From Pseudomonadota bacterium (GTDB lineage Bacteria; Pseudomonadota; Alphaproteobacteria; Rhodospirillales; 2-02-FULL-58-16): 13,261 nucleotides of DNA. A program made the position numbers and the translations under genes. Of the stretch, positions 1-6,812 are shown one piece after another. The notes below the pieces were generated by a model. That model worked only from the letters and a program-made list of their open reading frames with translations. It was not told the DNA's origin and did no database searches. Within the stretch, counting starts at the first letter, position 1, and each line of letters starts with the position of its first letter. Where the stretch lies: assembly GCA_022572335.1 (NCBI GenBank), contig JACZWD010000054.1, positions 1 through 13,261 on the forward strand. Direction: 5' to 3'.

Positions 1-28
1 CGAAAGCCTTGGTAGGCCGCCGTTGCGG

Positions 29-121
29 TCGCGTAGGCGGCCCGTCGGGGGCGTCGAAAAGTTTTGACGATGCACCACATCGCCTGCACCTTTCCTCCTA
101 CCCGACGGGCCGCCTACGCGA
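29..121. repeat. Long perfect inverted repeat with nested hairpin upstream of flhA
   Basis: Positions 29-49 and 101-121 are perfect reverse complements over 21 bases; the arm core reads GTAGGCGGCCCGTCGGG on the left. A 51-base loop separates them. Inside the loop, CGATG (68-72) and CATCG (78-82) form a second 5-bp stem, so the whole 93 bases could fold as a nested hairpin or cruciform. Pairing stops abruptly at both ends of the arms. I see no target-site duplication and no T-tract after the right arm, so neither a transposon end nor an intrinsic terminator is supported. It could be a dispersed palindromic element or a leader structure ahead of flhA. The structure is read directly; the function is unknown. 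Confidence 0.8.
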
Positions 122-175
122 TCTCTATGGGTCATGATCAGCGCTCCTTGGTATTACCCCGAAGAAACTGAAAGC

Positions 176-180
176 GAAGG
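176..180 (+). promoter_or_regulatory. Possible flhA ribosome binding site (GAAGG)
   Basis: GAAGG lies 12 bases before the ATG at 193, which is longer than the usual spacing. A second purine block, AGGCGG, sits only 2 bases before the ATG and is too close. The start is supported mainly by the FlhA N-terminus that follows. Confidence 0.35.
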
Positions 181-192
181 CATCAGGCGGTC

Positions 193-2313
193 ATGGCCGA
201 GGCTTCCCCCGCAACGGCACCGATAGAGGGAACGGGCACCAGCGTGCGCGAACACTTGCTGGCGTTGGGGCGCCGCGGCGACATCGCGCTGGCGCTGGGC
301 GTCATCACCATTCTGGTGGTGCTGATCCTGCCCCTGCCCACGTGGCTGCTGGACCTGGGCCTGGCGGTTTCGATCACCTTTTCCGTGCTCGTTCTGATGA
401 CCGCCCTGGTCATCGAGAAGCCCCTTGATTTCAACACCTTCCCGACGGTCCTTTTGCTCGCCACCATGGTCCGCCTGTCCCTCAACGTGGCCTCCACGCG
501 GCTGATTCTCACCAACGGCCACCAAGGACCCGACGCCGCCGGGCGCGTCATCGAGGCCTTCGGCGGCTTTGTCATGGGCGGCAACTTCGTCATCGGCATC
601 ATCGTCTTCGGCATCCTGGTCATCATCAACTTCATCGTCATCACCAAGGGCTCGGGCCGCATCGCCGAGGTTTCCGCCCGCTTCACCCTTGACGCCATGC
701 CGGGCAAGCAGATGGCCATCGACGCCGACCTGTCGACCGGACTGATCGACGAAGACGAGGCGCGCCCCCGGCGCCGGACGCTGGAGGACGAAAGCACCTT
801 CTTCGGCGCCATGGACGGCGCCGCCAAGTTCGTGCGCGGCGACGCCATCGCCGGTCTGCTGATCACGTTCATCAACATCGTCGGCGGCATGATCATCGGC
901 GTCGCCCAGAAGGGCCTTAGCTTCTCCCAAGCGGCCGACACCTATACGCGCCTCACGGTGGGCGACGGCCTGGTCACGCAAATCCCGGCCCTGATCGTCT
1001 CCACCGCCGCCGGTCTGATGGTCACCAAGGCGGGCATCCGCGGCGCAACGGACAAGGCCTTGTTCGGGCAGCTCGGCGGCCAGCCCAGGGCCCTGGTCTT
1101 GTGTTCCATCCTGCTCGGCGCGCTGGCGCTCCTGCCGGGCATACCCATGGCGCCGTTTTTGTTCCTCGCCGGCATCACGGGCGGGATTGCGTGGCACATC
1201 AGACAGCGGGAAGCGCAAAAGAAGGACGCGGACCGCCGGCCGATCGAAGACACGGTCGAAACGGAGGCAAGGGCCGAAGAACCCATATCCGCGGCCCTCA
1301 GAATCGACTACCTGCGGCTCGAGCTGGGCTACGGGCTGCTGTCCCTGATCAGCGCCCCCCACGAGGGCCGGCGGCTGACCGATCAGATCAAGGCCCTGCG
1401 CCGGCAGTTGGCGGCCGACATCGGCTTCGTCATGCCCTCGGTGCGGATCCAGGACAACATGCAGTTGCCCGCCAATACGTACGTTATCCGGGTCAAGGAG
1501 ATCGAGTCCGGGCGCGGGGATCTCAGGCCCAACATGCTCCTGGTCATGGACCCCCGCGGCGAGGAGATCACCCTGGCGGGGGAAAAGACCAGCGAGCCCA
1601 CGTTCGGCCTGTCGGCCCTCTGGCTCGACGAAGCGAACCGCGAGGAGGCCCTGTTCCGCGGCTACACCGTGGTCGAGGTGGCCACCGTCATCACCACCCA
1701 CCTGACCGAGGTGATCAAGGACAACATGGCCGAGCTGTTGTCGTACGCGGAGACCCAGAAACTTCTGGACGCGTTGGACAAAGAGCATCAGAAACTGATC
1801 GGGGATATGATCCCCAACCAGATTTCGTTGGGCGGCGTCCAGCGGGTGTTGCAAAACCTGTTGGCGGAACGGGTTTCCATCCGCGACCTGCCGACCATCC
1901 TCGAAGGCATTTCCGAAGCCTGCGGCCAGAGCCGCAACGTCGCCATGATCACCGAACACGTCCGCTCCCGCCTGGCGCGCCAGATCAGCCACATGAGCAC
2001 CAACGAACAAGGCTATATCCCCCTCGTCACCCTGTCGCCCGAATGGGAGCAGACGTTCGCCGAATCCGTGGTCGGCACCGGCGAGGACCGCCAGCTGTCC
2101 CTGCCGCCGAGCCGCCTGCAGGAATTCATCGCCGCCCTTCGCAACACCTTCGAACGGCAGGCCATGATGGGCGAAACCCCGGCACTTTTGACCAGCCCGG
2201 CGGTTCGTCCCTTCGTGCGGTCCATCGTCGATCGCTTCCGTCCCATGACCGTGGTCATGTCGCAGAACGAAGTGCACCCCAAGGCCCAGATCAAAACCGT
2301 AGGACAGATTTAA
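193..2313 (+). CDS. flhA: Flagellar biosynthesis protein FlhA (type III export gate)
   Basis: This is the inner-membrane export-gate subunit of the flagellar type III secretion system; its large cytoplasmic domain docks substrate-chaperone complexes. The 706-residue length is normal for the family. Hydrophobic segments cover roughly residues 31-150 and 217-335. The FHIPEP-family regions are easy to see: RLSLNVASTRLIL (94-106) and the cytoplasmic loop EVSARFTLDAMPGKQMAID (159-177). The cytoplasmic domain begins near residue 350. The ATG at 193 gives a short hydrophilic leader before the first membrane segment. flhF starts 7 bases after the TAA stop, so the two are almost certainly co-transcribed and probably translationally coupled. 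I see no strong promoter in 122-192; the real promoter may lie further upstream or beyond the inverted repeat. Confidence 0.97.
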   Translation: MAEASPATAPIEGTGTSVREHLLALGRRGDIALALGVITILVVLILPLPTWLLDLGLAVSITFSVLVLMTALVIEKPLDFNTFPTVLLLATMVRLSLNVASTRLILTNGHQGPDAAGRVIEAFGGFVMGGNFVIGIIVFGILVIINFIVITKGSGRIAEVSARFTLDAMPGKQMAIDADLSTGLIDEDEARPRRRTLEDESTFFGAMDGAAKFVRGDAIAGLLITFINIVGGMIIGVAQKGLSFSQAADTYTRLTVGDGLVTQIPALIVSTAAGLMVTKAGIRGATDKALFGQLGGQPRALVLCSILLGALALLPGIPMAPFLFLAGITGGIAWHIRQREAQKKDADRRPIEDTVETEARAEEPISAALRIDYLRLELGYGLLSLISAPHEGRRLTDQIKALRRQLAADIGFVMPSVRIQDNMQLPANTYVIRVKEIESGRGDLRPNMLLVMDPRGEEITLAGEKTSEPTFGLSALWLDEANREEALFRGYTVVEVATVITTHLTEVIKDNMAELLSYAETQKLLDALDKEHQKLIGDMIPNQISLGGVQRVLQNLLAERVSIRDLPTILEGISEACGQSRNVAMITEHVRSRLARQISHMSTNEQGYIPLVTLSPEWEQTFAESVVGTGEDRQLSLPPSRLQEFIAALRNTFERQAMMGETPALLTSPAVRPFVRSIVDRFRPMTVVMSQNEVHPKAQIKTVGQI

Positions 2314-2320
2314 CCGAGCC

Positions 2321-3307
2321 ATGCGTCTCAAGACCTATTCCGCGCCGACCATGGCCGAAGCCATGGAAATGGCGCGCCAGGAGATGGGCGAGGACGCCAT
2401 CATCGTCTCCACCCAGCGCGGCACCGGGGGCCGCGGCGCCCGGGTGACCGCGGCATTGGAGGAGGTGCGTCCGGAGGACGCCGCCCTCGAGGACCTGTAT
2501 GAAGAGGAAAGGCCCGACGCCGTGGCGACCATCCGCCAGGCCCTCACCTTTCACGGAACGCCGCCGCGCCTTGCCGAGCGCCTGGTCCAGGCGGCCGGCG
2601 CCCTGGACACCGACGACCCGATCGCCGCGTTTGCCGGCGCCATGGACGCCACCTTCACATTCGCGCCGCTGTCGGAACACGGCGCGGGCAGGCCGATCAT
2701 GCTGGTCGGCCCACCCGGCGCCGGAAAAACCATCGCCACGGCCAAATTGGCCGCCCGCGCCACCCTGGCCGGCACGTCCGTGCGGGTCATCACGACGGAC
2801 ACCCAGCGCGCCGGCGGCGTCGAACAACTGGCCGCCTTCACCCGCCTCCTGAAGCTCGACCTGGAAACCGCCGACACCATCGAGGGCTTGCGCAAGGCCG
2901 TGCCGGCCGCCGGCCCGGACGACCATGTCTACATCGACACGGCGGGGACCAACCCCTTCAGCGAAACCGAGATGGACCACCTGAGCGGGCTTGTCCAGGC
3001 GGCGGGCGCCGAGCCCGTGCTGGTGCTGGCGGCGGGCGGAGACGCCATGGAAGCCGCCGACATCGCCGCCTCGTTCGCCGCCATCGGCGCCGGCCGGCTT
3101 CTCGTCACCCGCCTGGACATGGCGCGGCGGCTGGGCAGCATCCTGGCGGCGGCCGATGCGGCGCGCCTGCGCTTCTCGGACGTCAGCATCACCCCCCAGG
3201 TGGCCGACGGGCTCAGTCCCATCAGCCCCTTTTCCCTGGCCCGCCTGATCATGTCCCACACCCCGCAATCCCATCAAACCTCTCATCAGAGCGAGGCAGC
3301 ATCATGA
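2321..3307 (+). CDS. flhF: Flagellar biosynthesis GTPase FlhF
   Basis: FlhF is an SRP/FtsY-family GTPase that directs where and how flagella are assembled at the membrane. The protein is 328 residues. It opens with the family start MRLKTYSAPTMAEAM and has the GTPase motifs in order: P-loop GPPGAGKT (130-137), DTQRAGGVEQL (160-170), DTAG (206-209) and TRLD (263-266), followed by ARRLG. The base-specificity motif is TRLD rather than the usual TKLD. The N-terminal B region before the NG domain is short, so the protein is smaller than gammaproteobacterial FlhF. No clear Shine-Dalgarno is visible; with only 7 bases after the flhA stop, coupling is likely. Its TGA stop overlaps the flhG start by four bases (ATGA). 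Confidence 0.94.
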   Translation: MRLKTYSAPTMAEAMEMARQEMGEDAIIVSTQRGTGGRGARVTAALEEVRPEDAALEDLYEEERPDAVATIRQALTFHGTPPRLAERLVQAAGALDTDDPIAAFAGAMDATFTFAPLSEHGAGRPIMLVGPPGAGKTIATAKLAARATLAGTSVRVITTDTQRAGGVEQLAAFTRLLKLDLETADTIEGLRKAVPAAGPDDHVYIDTAGTNPFSETEMDHLSGLVQAAGAEPVLVLAAGGDAMEAADIAASFAAIGAGRLLVTRLDMARRLGSILAAADAARLRFSDVSITPQVADGLSPISPFSLARLIMSHTPQSHQTSHQSEAAS

Positions 3308-4083
3308 CCTCAGCACCCTCCCTCGCCCCGCGCCCCACGGCCAAGGGACGCAACATGGTCGCCATCGCGTCGGGCAAGGGTGGCGTCGGCAAGACGTGGC
3401 TGGCCATCACCCTTGCCCACGCGCTGGCGCGGAAGGGCGAGCGGACTCTCCTCTTCGACGGCGACCTCGGGCTGGCCAACCTGGACATCCAGCTGGGGCT
3501 CATGCCCGAACACGATCTGGGCGGCGTGATCGCCGGCCACCTGACGCTCAACCAGGCGGTGACGGCGTTCGAGGACGGCGGATTCGACATCATCGCCGGT
3601 CGGTCGGGGTCCGGGGGGCTGGCCAACATGCCGGCCAGCCGCCTGCAAATGCTGAGTGACGACCTGATCCTGCTGGCCGCCAACTACGACAGGGTGATCG
3701 TCGATCTGGGCGGCGGTGTCGAGCGCACGGTGCGCCAGCTCACCCACGGTGTGGGCGCCTGCCTGGTGGTCGCCACCGACGAGCCGACATCGCTGACCGA
3801 CGCCTACGCCTTCATCAAGATCACCCATATGGATCGCCCCGAGACCGACATCCGGATCGTCGTCAACATGGTCAAATCCGACCGCGAGGGCGAGCGCACC
3901 TACAATACGCTGCTCAAGGCCTGTGAAGGTTTCCTCAAATTCTCGCCGCCGCTTCTCGGCGTCATCCGCCGCGACCCCAAGGTGCGCGAAGCCATCCGCA
4001 GCCAGACCTCCCTCCTGACCCGTTTCCCCAACAGCGTGGCCGCAAGCGACGTCGAAGCCATCGCCGGCAAGCTGTTGACGTAG
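3304..4083 (+). CDS. flhG: MinD/ParA-like ATPase FlhG (FleN/YlxH family)
   Basis: This is a membrane-associated ATPase that controls flagellar number and location with FlhF. The 259-residue protein has the deviant Walker A of the MinD/ParA group, SGKGGVGKT (23-31), then FDGDLGLANLDIQLGL (51-66) and VIVDLGGG (131-138). DLGLANLDIQLGL is typical of FlhG rather than MinD. Its ATG overlaps the flhF stop (ATGA), the usual coupled flhF-flhG arrangement. The residues before the P-loop are proline/alanine-rich, and I do not see the DQAxxLR activator helix known from some FlhG proteins. The gene symbol rests on context plus motifs; ylxH, fleN and minD2 are alternative names for the same family. Confidence 0.93.
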   Translation: MTSAPSLAPRPTAKGRNMVAIASGKGGVGKTWLAITLAHALARKGERTLLFDGDLGLANLDIQLGLMPEHDLGGVIAGHLTLNQAVTAFEDGGFDIIAGRSGSGGLANMPASRLQMLSDDLILLAANYDRVIVDLGGGVERTVRQLTHGVGACLVVATDEPTSLTDAYAFIKITHMDRPETDIRIVVNMVKSDREGERTYNTLLKACEGFLKFSPPLLGVIRRDPKVREAIRSQTSLLTRFPNSVAASDVEAIAGKLLT

Positions 4084-4086
4084 GCC

Positions 4087-4197
4087 ATGACGGCCGTCGT
4101 CCCGTCATCGCCTCCGACACAGCCGCCGGCGCCGCCGGGCTTCGTCGAGGTTTTGCGCCAAGCGGCCACCGAGGATCCCGTCGGTCTGGGGGTGTGA
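4087..4197 (+). CDS. Possible small ORF of 36 codons, unknown product
   Basis: An ATG three bases after the flhG stop opens a 36-residue reading frame ending in TGA four bases before the next gene. The first half is proline-rich (SSPPTQPPAPP); the second half could be a short helix (GFVEVLRQAATEDP). I do not recognise it. Its tight placement between the flhG stop and the next start would suit a coupled small gene, but there is no clear ribosome binding site, and in high-GC DNA a frame this short often arises by chance. It might instead be spacer left by the rearrangement that produced the receiver-domain remnant downstream. Confidence 0.25.
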   Translation: MTAVVPSSPPTQPPAPPGFVEVLRQAATEDPVGLGV

Positions 4198-4201
4198 TTT
4201 C

Positions 4202-4618
4202 ATGTCCGGGACATCCGCCATGGACGCCAAGGAAAGACGCGGGCTTCTCGCCACCCGATCCAACCCGGATGCGAGGCTGGACTACGTCAGCGCGCTCGAG
4301 GGGCACATAGAGCCGGCGGCACGGGCGCAGCGGACGACCGTCGGCGTGCGCTACGTTCCCGACAAATTGATTATCGATCCCGTCGCCTTCGGACGGTACC
4401 TGGGAGCCCTGGGAACACTGCCGTGGGAGTCCCTCGAGAAGGTTGCCGTGACCATCCTGGACGACATCAACAACGAGATCGTGGCGCGCTGGGTCCAGGT
4501 CGCCCTCTCGGCGCCCAACGGCGCCCATCCCGGCCTCGACAACCACGGCGTGATGCTGGAGGACCGTCAGCCCAAGTGGGACAACCCCGCCCTGTTGTCG
4601 CGGCTGAGGCGATATTGA
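4202..4618 (+). CDS. QueF-like T-fold protein lacking catalytic residues, function unknown
   Basis: The protein is 138 residues. Residues 47-67 (from VGVRYVPDK to YL) match without gaps the QueF stretch that reads like IYISYIPDEK...KLYL, and TILDDINNEIVARWVQV (84-100) matches the QueF helix-strand that follows. This suggests the tunnelling fold of preQ0 reductase (nitrile reductase, queuosine pathway). By my manual alignment the essential residues are absent: the catalytic Cys position is Ile36, the catalytic Asp position is Gln43, and the NADPH-binding ESKSLKLY motif is DPVAFGRY (59-66). Glu79 may match the substrate-binding Glu. Full-length QueF of the single-domain type is about 150-165 residues. 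A good ribosome binding site (GGGGGTG, 4188-4194) precedes the ATG. An active preQ0 reductase is therefore unlikely; a binding or structural role, or a distinct T-fold enzyme, is possible. Homology is my pattern reading, not a search result. Confidence 0.65.
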   Translation: MSGTSAMDAKERRGLLATRSNPDARLDYVSALEGHIEPAARAQRTTVGVRYVPDKLIIDPVAFGRYLGALGTLPWESLEKVAVTILDDINNEIVARWVQVALSAPNGAHPGLDNHGVMLEDRQPKWDNPALLSRLRRY

Positions 4619-4730
4619 GACGGGCCTGGAACGGGGGGCGCAGGCGGGCTTCCACAGGGACCTCATCAAACCCGTCAACATCGAGTAGGTCCTGGCCGCC
4701 ATCGAGGACGCCCTGGAAGGGGCCTCCTGA
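4608..4730 (+). pseudogene. Decayed C-terminal end of a response-regulator receiver (REC) domain
   Basis: In the frame starting at 4608, the translation runs GDIETGLERGAQAGF, then HRDLIKPVNIE, a TAG stop (4686-4688), then VLAAIEDALEGAS and a TGA at 4728. This is the end of a receiver domain of the type found in hybrid histidine kinases and single-domain regulators, where an intact copy would read roughly GLxAGFxRYLTKPVNIEEVLAAIDxAL. The conserved Lys-Pro is present. The internal TAG is one base from the expected Glu codon, and Asp/Ile replace the usual Tyr/Thr before Lys-Pro. No start codon or upstream receiver sequence (acidic pocket, phospho-Asp) exists in frame. The first 11 bases overlap the end of the QueF-like gene, suggesting a deletion junction. 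It is almost certainly not translated into a functional protein. Confidence 0.65.
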
Positions 4731-4772
4731 ACGCGGCCGCACCGATGGGCGCGGGTGGCGGCGGGCGTCCGC

Positions 4773-5195
4773 CTAGCGCCGGCGCTGCCGGTACGCCCGG
4801 ACGCCCAGTTCGTCGAGGACCAACTGCTCGGCACGCTCCCGTTCCCGGGCCTGGCGCGTGTCCCGGGCGCCTTGCGCCAGTGCGTACTTCTTGAGATTCC
4901 GGCAGGCGTCGTTCAGCGCCTGGCGGGCGGCGGGGATTTTCCCCTCCGTCGCGGCGATGGATTGGGCGATCCGCTCGCGGCGCAGGATCACCGCGTGGGC
5001 ATAATTGCCGTACAGGTATCCGGCCTCACCGGGCGAGGCGCGGGCAACGCGTTGTTCGTTCTTGAGGTCGTCTTCGAGGCGCCGCGCCTGGTGCTCCAGA
5101 TCGGCGACGAGGCCCAGCAGGTCCCCCAGCGCGCGGCGCTTTTCGTCCACGCGCCATTCATGGAGACGGATCAGGCTGTTGAGGGTTCCGGCCAA
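4773..5195 (-). CDS. fliJ: FliJ-like flagellar export protein (ATPase stalk/chaperone)
   Basis: FliJ is a small coiled-coil protein that sits in the FliI hexamer like the gamma subunit of F1-ATPase and escorts export chaperones. This 140-residue protein is highly charged, mostly helical and has no hydrophobic core typical of enzymes; its start (GTLNSLIRLHEWRVDEKRR) and the long charged helix around residues 25-55 fit the family. FliJ sequences are poorly conserved, so the call depends strongly on its place 20 bases after fliI. No ATG exists in this frame. An in-frame TGA lies two codons upstream of a TTG (5195-5193) that is preceded by GGGGATGAGGA, so TTG is the likely start. Confidence 0.8.
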   Translation of the reverse strand: MAGTLNSLIRLHEWRVDEKRRALGDLLGLVADLEHQARRLEDDLKNEQRVARASPGEAGYLYGNYAHAVILRRERIAQSIAATEGKIPAARQALNDACRNLKKYALAQGARDTRQARERERAEQLVLDELGVRAYRQRRR

Positions 5196-5215
5196 TCCTC
5201 ATCCCCCGCCGGCAT

Positions 5216-6661
5216 TCATTGGCCGCCGGCGACCGGCGTCGGTTGGGGGGCGGCGGATTGGGGGGCTTCCGCGGCCGGCGGGAGCGGCGCGGAGCGGACG
5301 GCTTCCGGGGGCTCGGCCGTTTCCCCGGAGGTCTCGCCGCCGTTCAGGATTTCGTCCAGCATGGCGTAACAGGCAGCCAGGTCCGTCTTCTCGTCCTTGG
5401 TCTGGCTCAGGAACTTCTCCAGCGCCGGGAAGTAGCGGATGGCCTCGTCGACCGCGGCGTCGCTGCCGCCGCGGTAAGCGCCGAGCCGGATGAGTTCCGC
5501 CATATCCTCGTAGGTCGCCAGGTAGCGCCGCGCACGATCGACGGCGGCGTTTTCTTCCGCCGTGTTGCACGCGGGCATGGTTCTGGAGACGCTGCGCAGC
5601 ACGTTGATGGGGGGATAGCGGCCGCGTTCGGCGATGGCGCGGTCGAGCACCACGTGGCCGTCGAGAATGCCGCGCACGCAATCGGCGACGGGCTCGTTGT
5701 GGTCGTCGTCCTCCACCAGCACCGTGAACAGGCCGGTGATGCTGCCCTGGCCACGGGTCCCCGGTCCGGCCCGCTCCAGGAGCCGCGGCATCTCGGCGAA
5801 GACCGACGGCGTATAGCCTTTGCTGGCCGGCGGTTCGCCGGCCGAAAGGCTGATTTCCCGCTGGGCCATGGCAAACCGGGTGATGCTGTCCATCAGGCAC
5901 AGCACATCGCGCCCCCGGTCGCGGAAATACTCGGCCACCGCCATCGTCACATAGGCCGCCTGACGGCGCACCAGGGGCGATTCGTCCGAGGTGGCGACGA
6001 CGACCACGCTGCGGGCCAGCCCGTCCGGGCCGAGATAGTCCTCGATGAACTCGCGTGTCTCGCGCTCCCGTTCACCGATCAGGCCGATGACGTTGACCTC
6101 CGCATCGGTGTGACGGGCCATCATCGACAAAAGGGTCGACTTGCCGATGCCCGACCCGGCGAAGATGCCCATGCGCTGGCCGCGGCAACAGGTGAGAAAG
6201 GCGTTCATCGCCCTGACACCCAGGTCGACCTTGGCGCCAATCCGTTGGCGGGTGTGGGACGGGGGCGGCTGGTTGTGTACGGGATAGGCGACCGGCCCGA
6301 AGGGCAAGGGACCCTTGCCGTCGGCGGACTTGCCGAATGCATTGACGACGCGCCCCAGCCAGGCGTTGTCGGGATAGATCGCCGGGTCGGCGGCGCTCAC
6401 TTCGGCGCGGCACCCCAGGCCGACGCCGTTCAGGGACCCGAACGCCATCATCAGCGCCCGGCCGTCGCGCAAGCCCACCACCTCGCACAGCACGGGGGCG
6501 TCGTCGCGGCCGACGATTCGGCAGTGGTCGCCGACGGACAGGCTGCCCTGCGCGCCGCTCACCTCGACCAACAGGCCGACGACCGCGCTGACCCGGCCGT
6601 AGACCCGGTAATCCGGCAGACGCTCCACTTCGTTGATGATGTTGTCGACGAAAACGGCCAA
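5216..6661 (-). CDS. fliI: Flagellum-specific export ATPase FliI
   Basis: FliI is the hexameric ATPase that energises and organises export of flagellar subunits. The 481-residue protein resembles the F1 beta subunit: an N-terminal beta-barrel region (YRVYGRVSAVVGLLVEV, 18-34), Walker A GSGIGKST (169-176), GLIGERERE (193-201) with the catalytic Glu, and Walker B DVLCLMDS (252-259). FliI-type signatures such as KGYTPSVFAEMPRLLERAG (281-299) are present. The last 40 or so residues form a Pro/Ala/Glu-rich tail beyond the usual family end. The only start consistent with the N-terminus is TTG at 6661; no ATG or GTG lies between it and the upstream in-frame TAA, and GGGGG lies a few bases before it. 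It heads the fliI-fliJ operon; a CtrA-like box lies about 60 bases upstream. Confidence 0.95.
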   Translation of the reverse strand: MAVFVDNIINEVERLPDYRVYGRVSAVVGLLVEVSGAQGSLSVGDHCRIVGRDDAPVLCEVVGLRDGRALMMAFGSLNGVGLGCRAEVSAADPAIYPDNAWLGRVVNAFGKSADGKGPLPFGPVAYPVHNQPPPSHTRQRIGAKVDLGVRAMNAFLTCCRGQRMGIFAGSGIGKSTLLSMMARHTDAEVNVIGLIGERERETREFIEDYLGPDGLARSVVVVATSDESPLVRRQAAYVTMAVAEYFRDRGRDVLCLMDSITRFAMAQREISLSAGEPPASKGYTPSVFAEMPRLLERAGPGTRGQGSITGLFTVLVEDDDHNEPVADCVRGILDGHVVLDRAIAERGRYPPINVLRSVSRTMPACNTAEENAAVDRARRYLATYEDMAELIRLGAYRGGSDAAVDEAIRYFPALEKFLSQTKDEKTDLAACYAMLDEILNGGETSGETAEPPEAVRSAPLPPAAEAPQSAAPQPTPVAGGQ

Positions 6662-6721
6662 CCGAACCCCCGTATGAAGCCGGGCTACGCCGCCGGTCCG
6701 CCGATTATGGAAAGGGACCGT

Positions 6722-6736
6722 TTAAGGTTTGGTAAA
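6722..6736. promoter_or_regulatory. CtrA-like binding box on the fliI side
   Basis: The plus strand reads TTAA-N7-TAAA; on the minus strand, in the direction of fliI, it reads TTTA-N7-TTAA. This is one mismatch from the alphaproteobacterial CtrA consensus TTAA-N7-TTAA. It stands out in GC-rich DNA and lies about 60 bases before the fliI start, where an activator of fliIJ would be expected. The match is seen; CtrA binding is inferred. Confidence 0.55.
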
Positions 6737-6783
6737 GGCGGGTTTCCGGGGCATTCCCGCTGTCATTTGGGGATACCCCGCTC

Positions 6784-6812
6784 TTGAATGAATCGCACCC
6801 CCACCCTATGGT
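6784..6812 (+). promoter_or_regulatory. Candidate sigma-70 promoter of ctrA
   Basis: TTGAAT (6784-6789) and TATGGT (6807-6812) are separated by 17 bases and would place the start of transcription near 6819, leaving a leader of about 30 bases. Each hexamer matches the consensus at four positions. A GANTC site abuts the -35 element and a CtrA-like box overlaps the -10, an arrangement reminiscent of the Caulobacter ctrA P1 promoter. It is a prediction from spacing and base composition. Confidence 0.4.
6790..6794. promoter_or_regulatory. GANTC (CcrM-type) methylation site in the ctrA promoter region
   Basis: GAATC matches GANTC, the target of the cell-cycle methyltransferase CcrM found across alphaproteobacteria. 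It lies directly after the predicted -35 hexamer of ctrA. In Caulobacter a GANTC near the -35 of ctrA P1 links transcription to passage of the replication fork. The site itself is certain; its use here is inferred. Confidence 0.5.

Noticed and set aside
29..121. Terminal inverted repeats of a small transposable element
   Set aside because: No flanking target-site duplication and no transposase; the arms are also internal to a non-coding stretch only 93 bases long, so a mobile origin cannot be supported.
154..2331. Open frame of 725 codons antisense to flhA
   Set aside because: It is a high-GC shadow: Gly/Asp/His/Gln-rich without recognisable domains, and flhA on the other strand is unambiguous.
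4202..4618. Functional queF (preQ0 reductase)
   Set aside because: The catalytic Cys and Asp positions and the NADPH-binding motif are all substituted in my alignment.
5219..6787. Open frame of 522 codons antisense to fliI
   Set aside because: Low-complexity composition and complete overlap with a clear FliI; explained by third-position GC bias.
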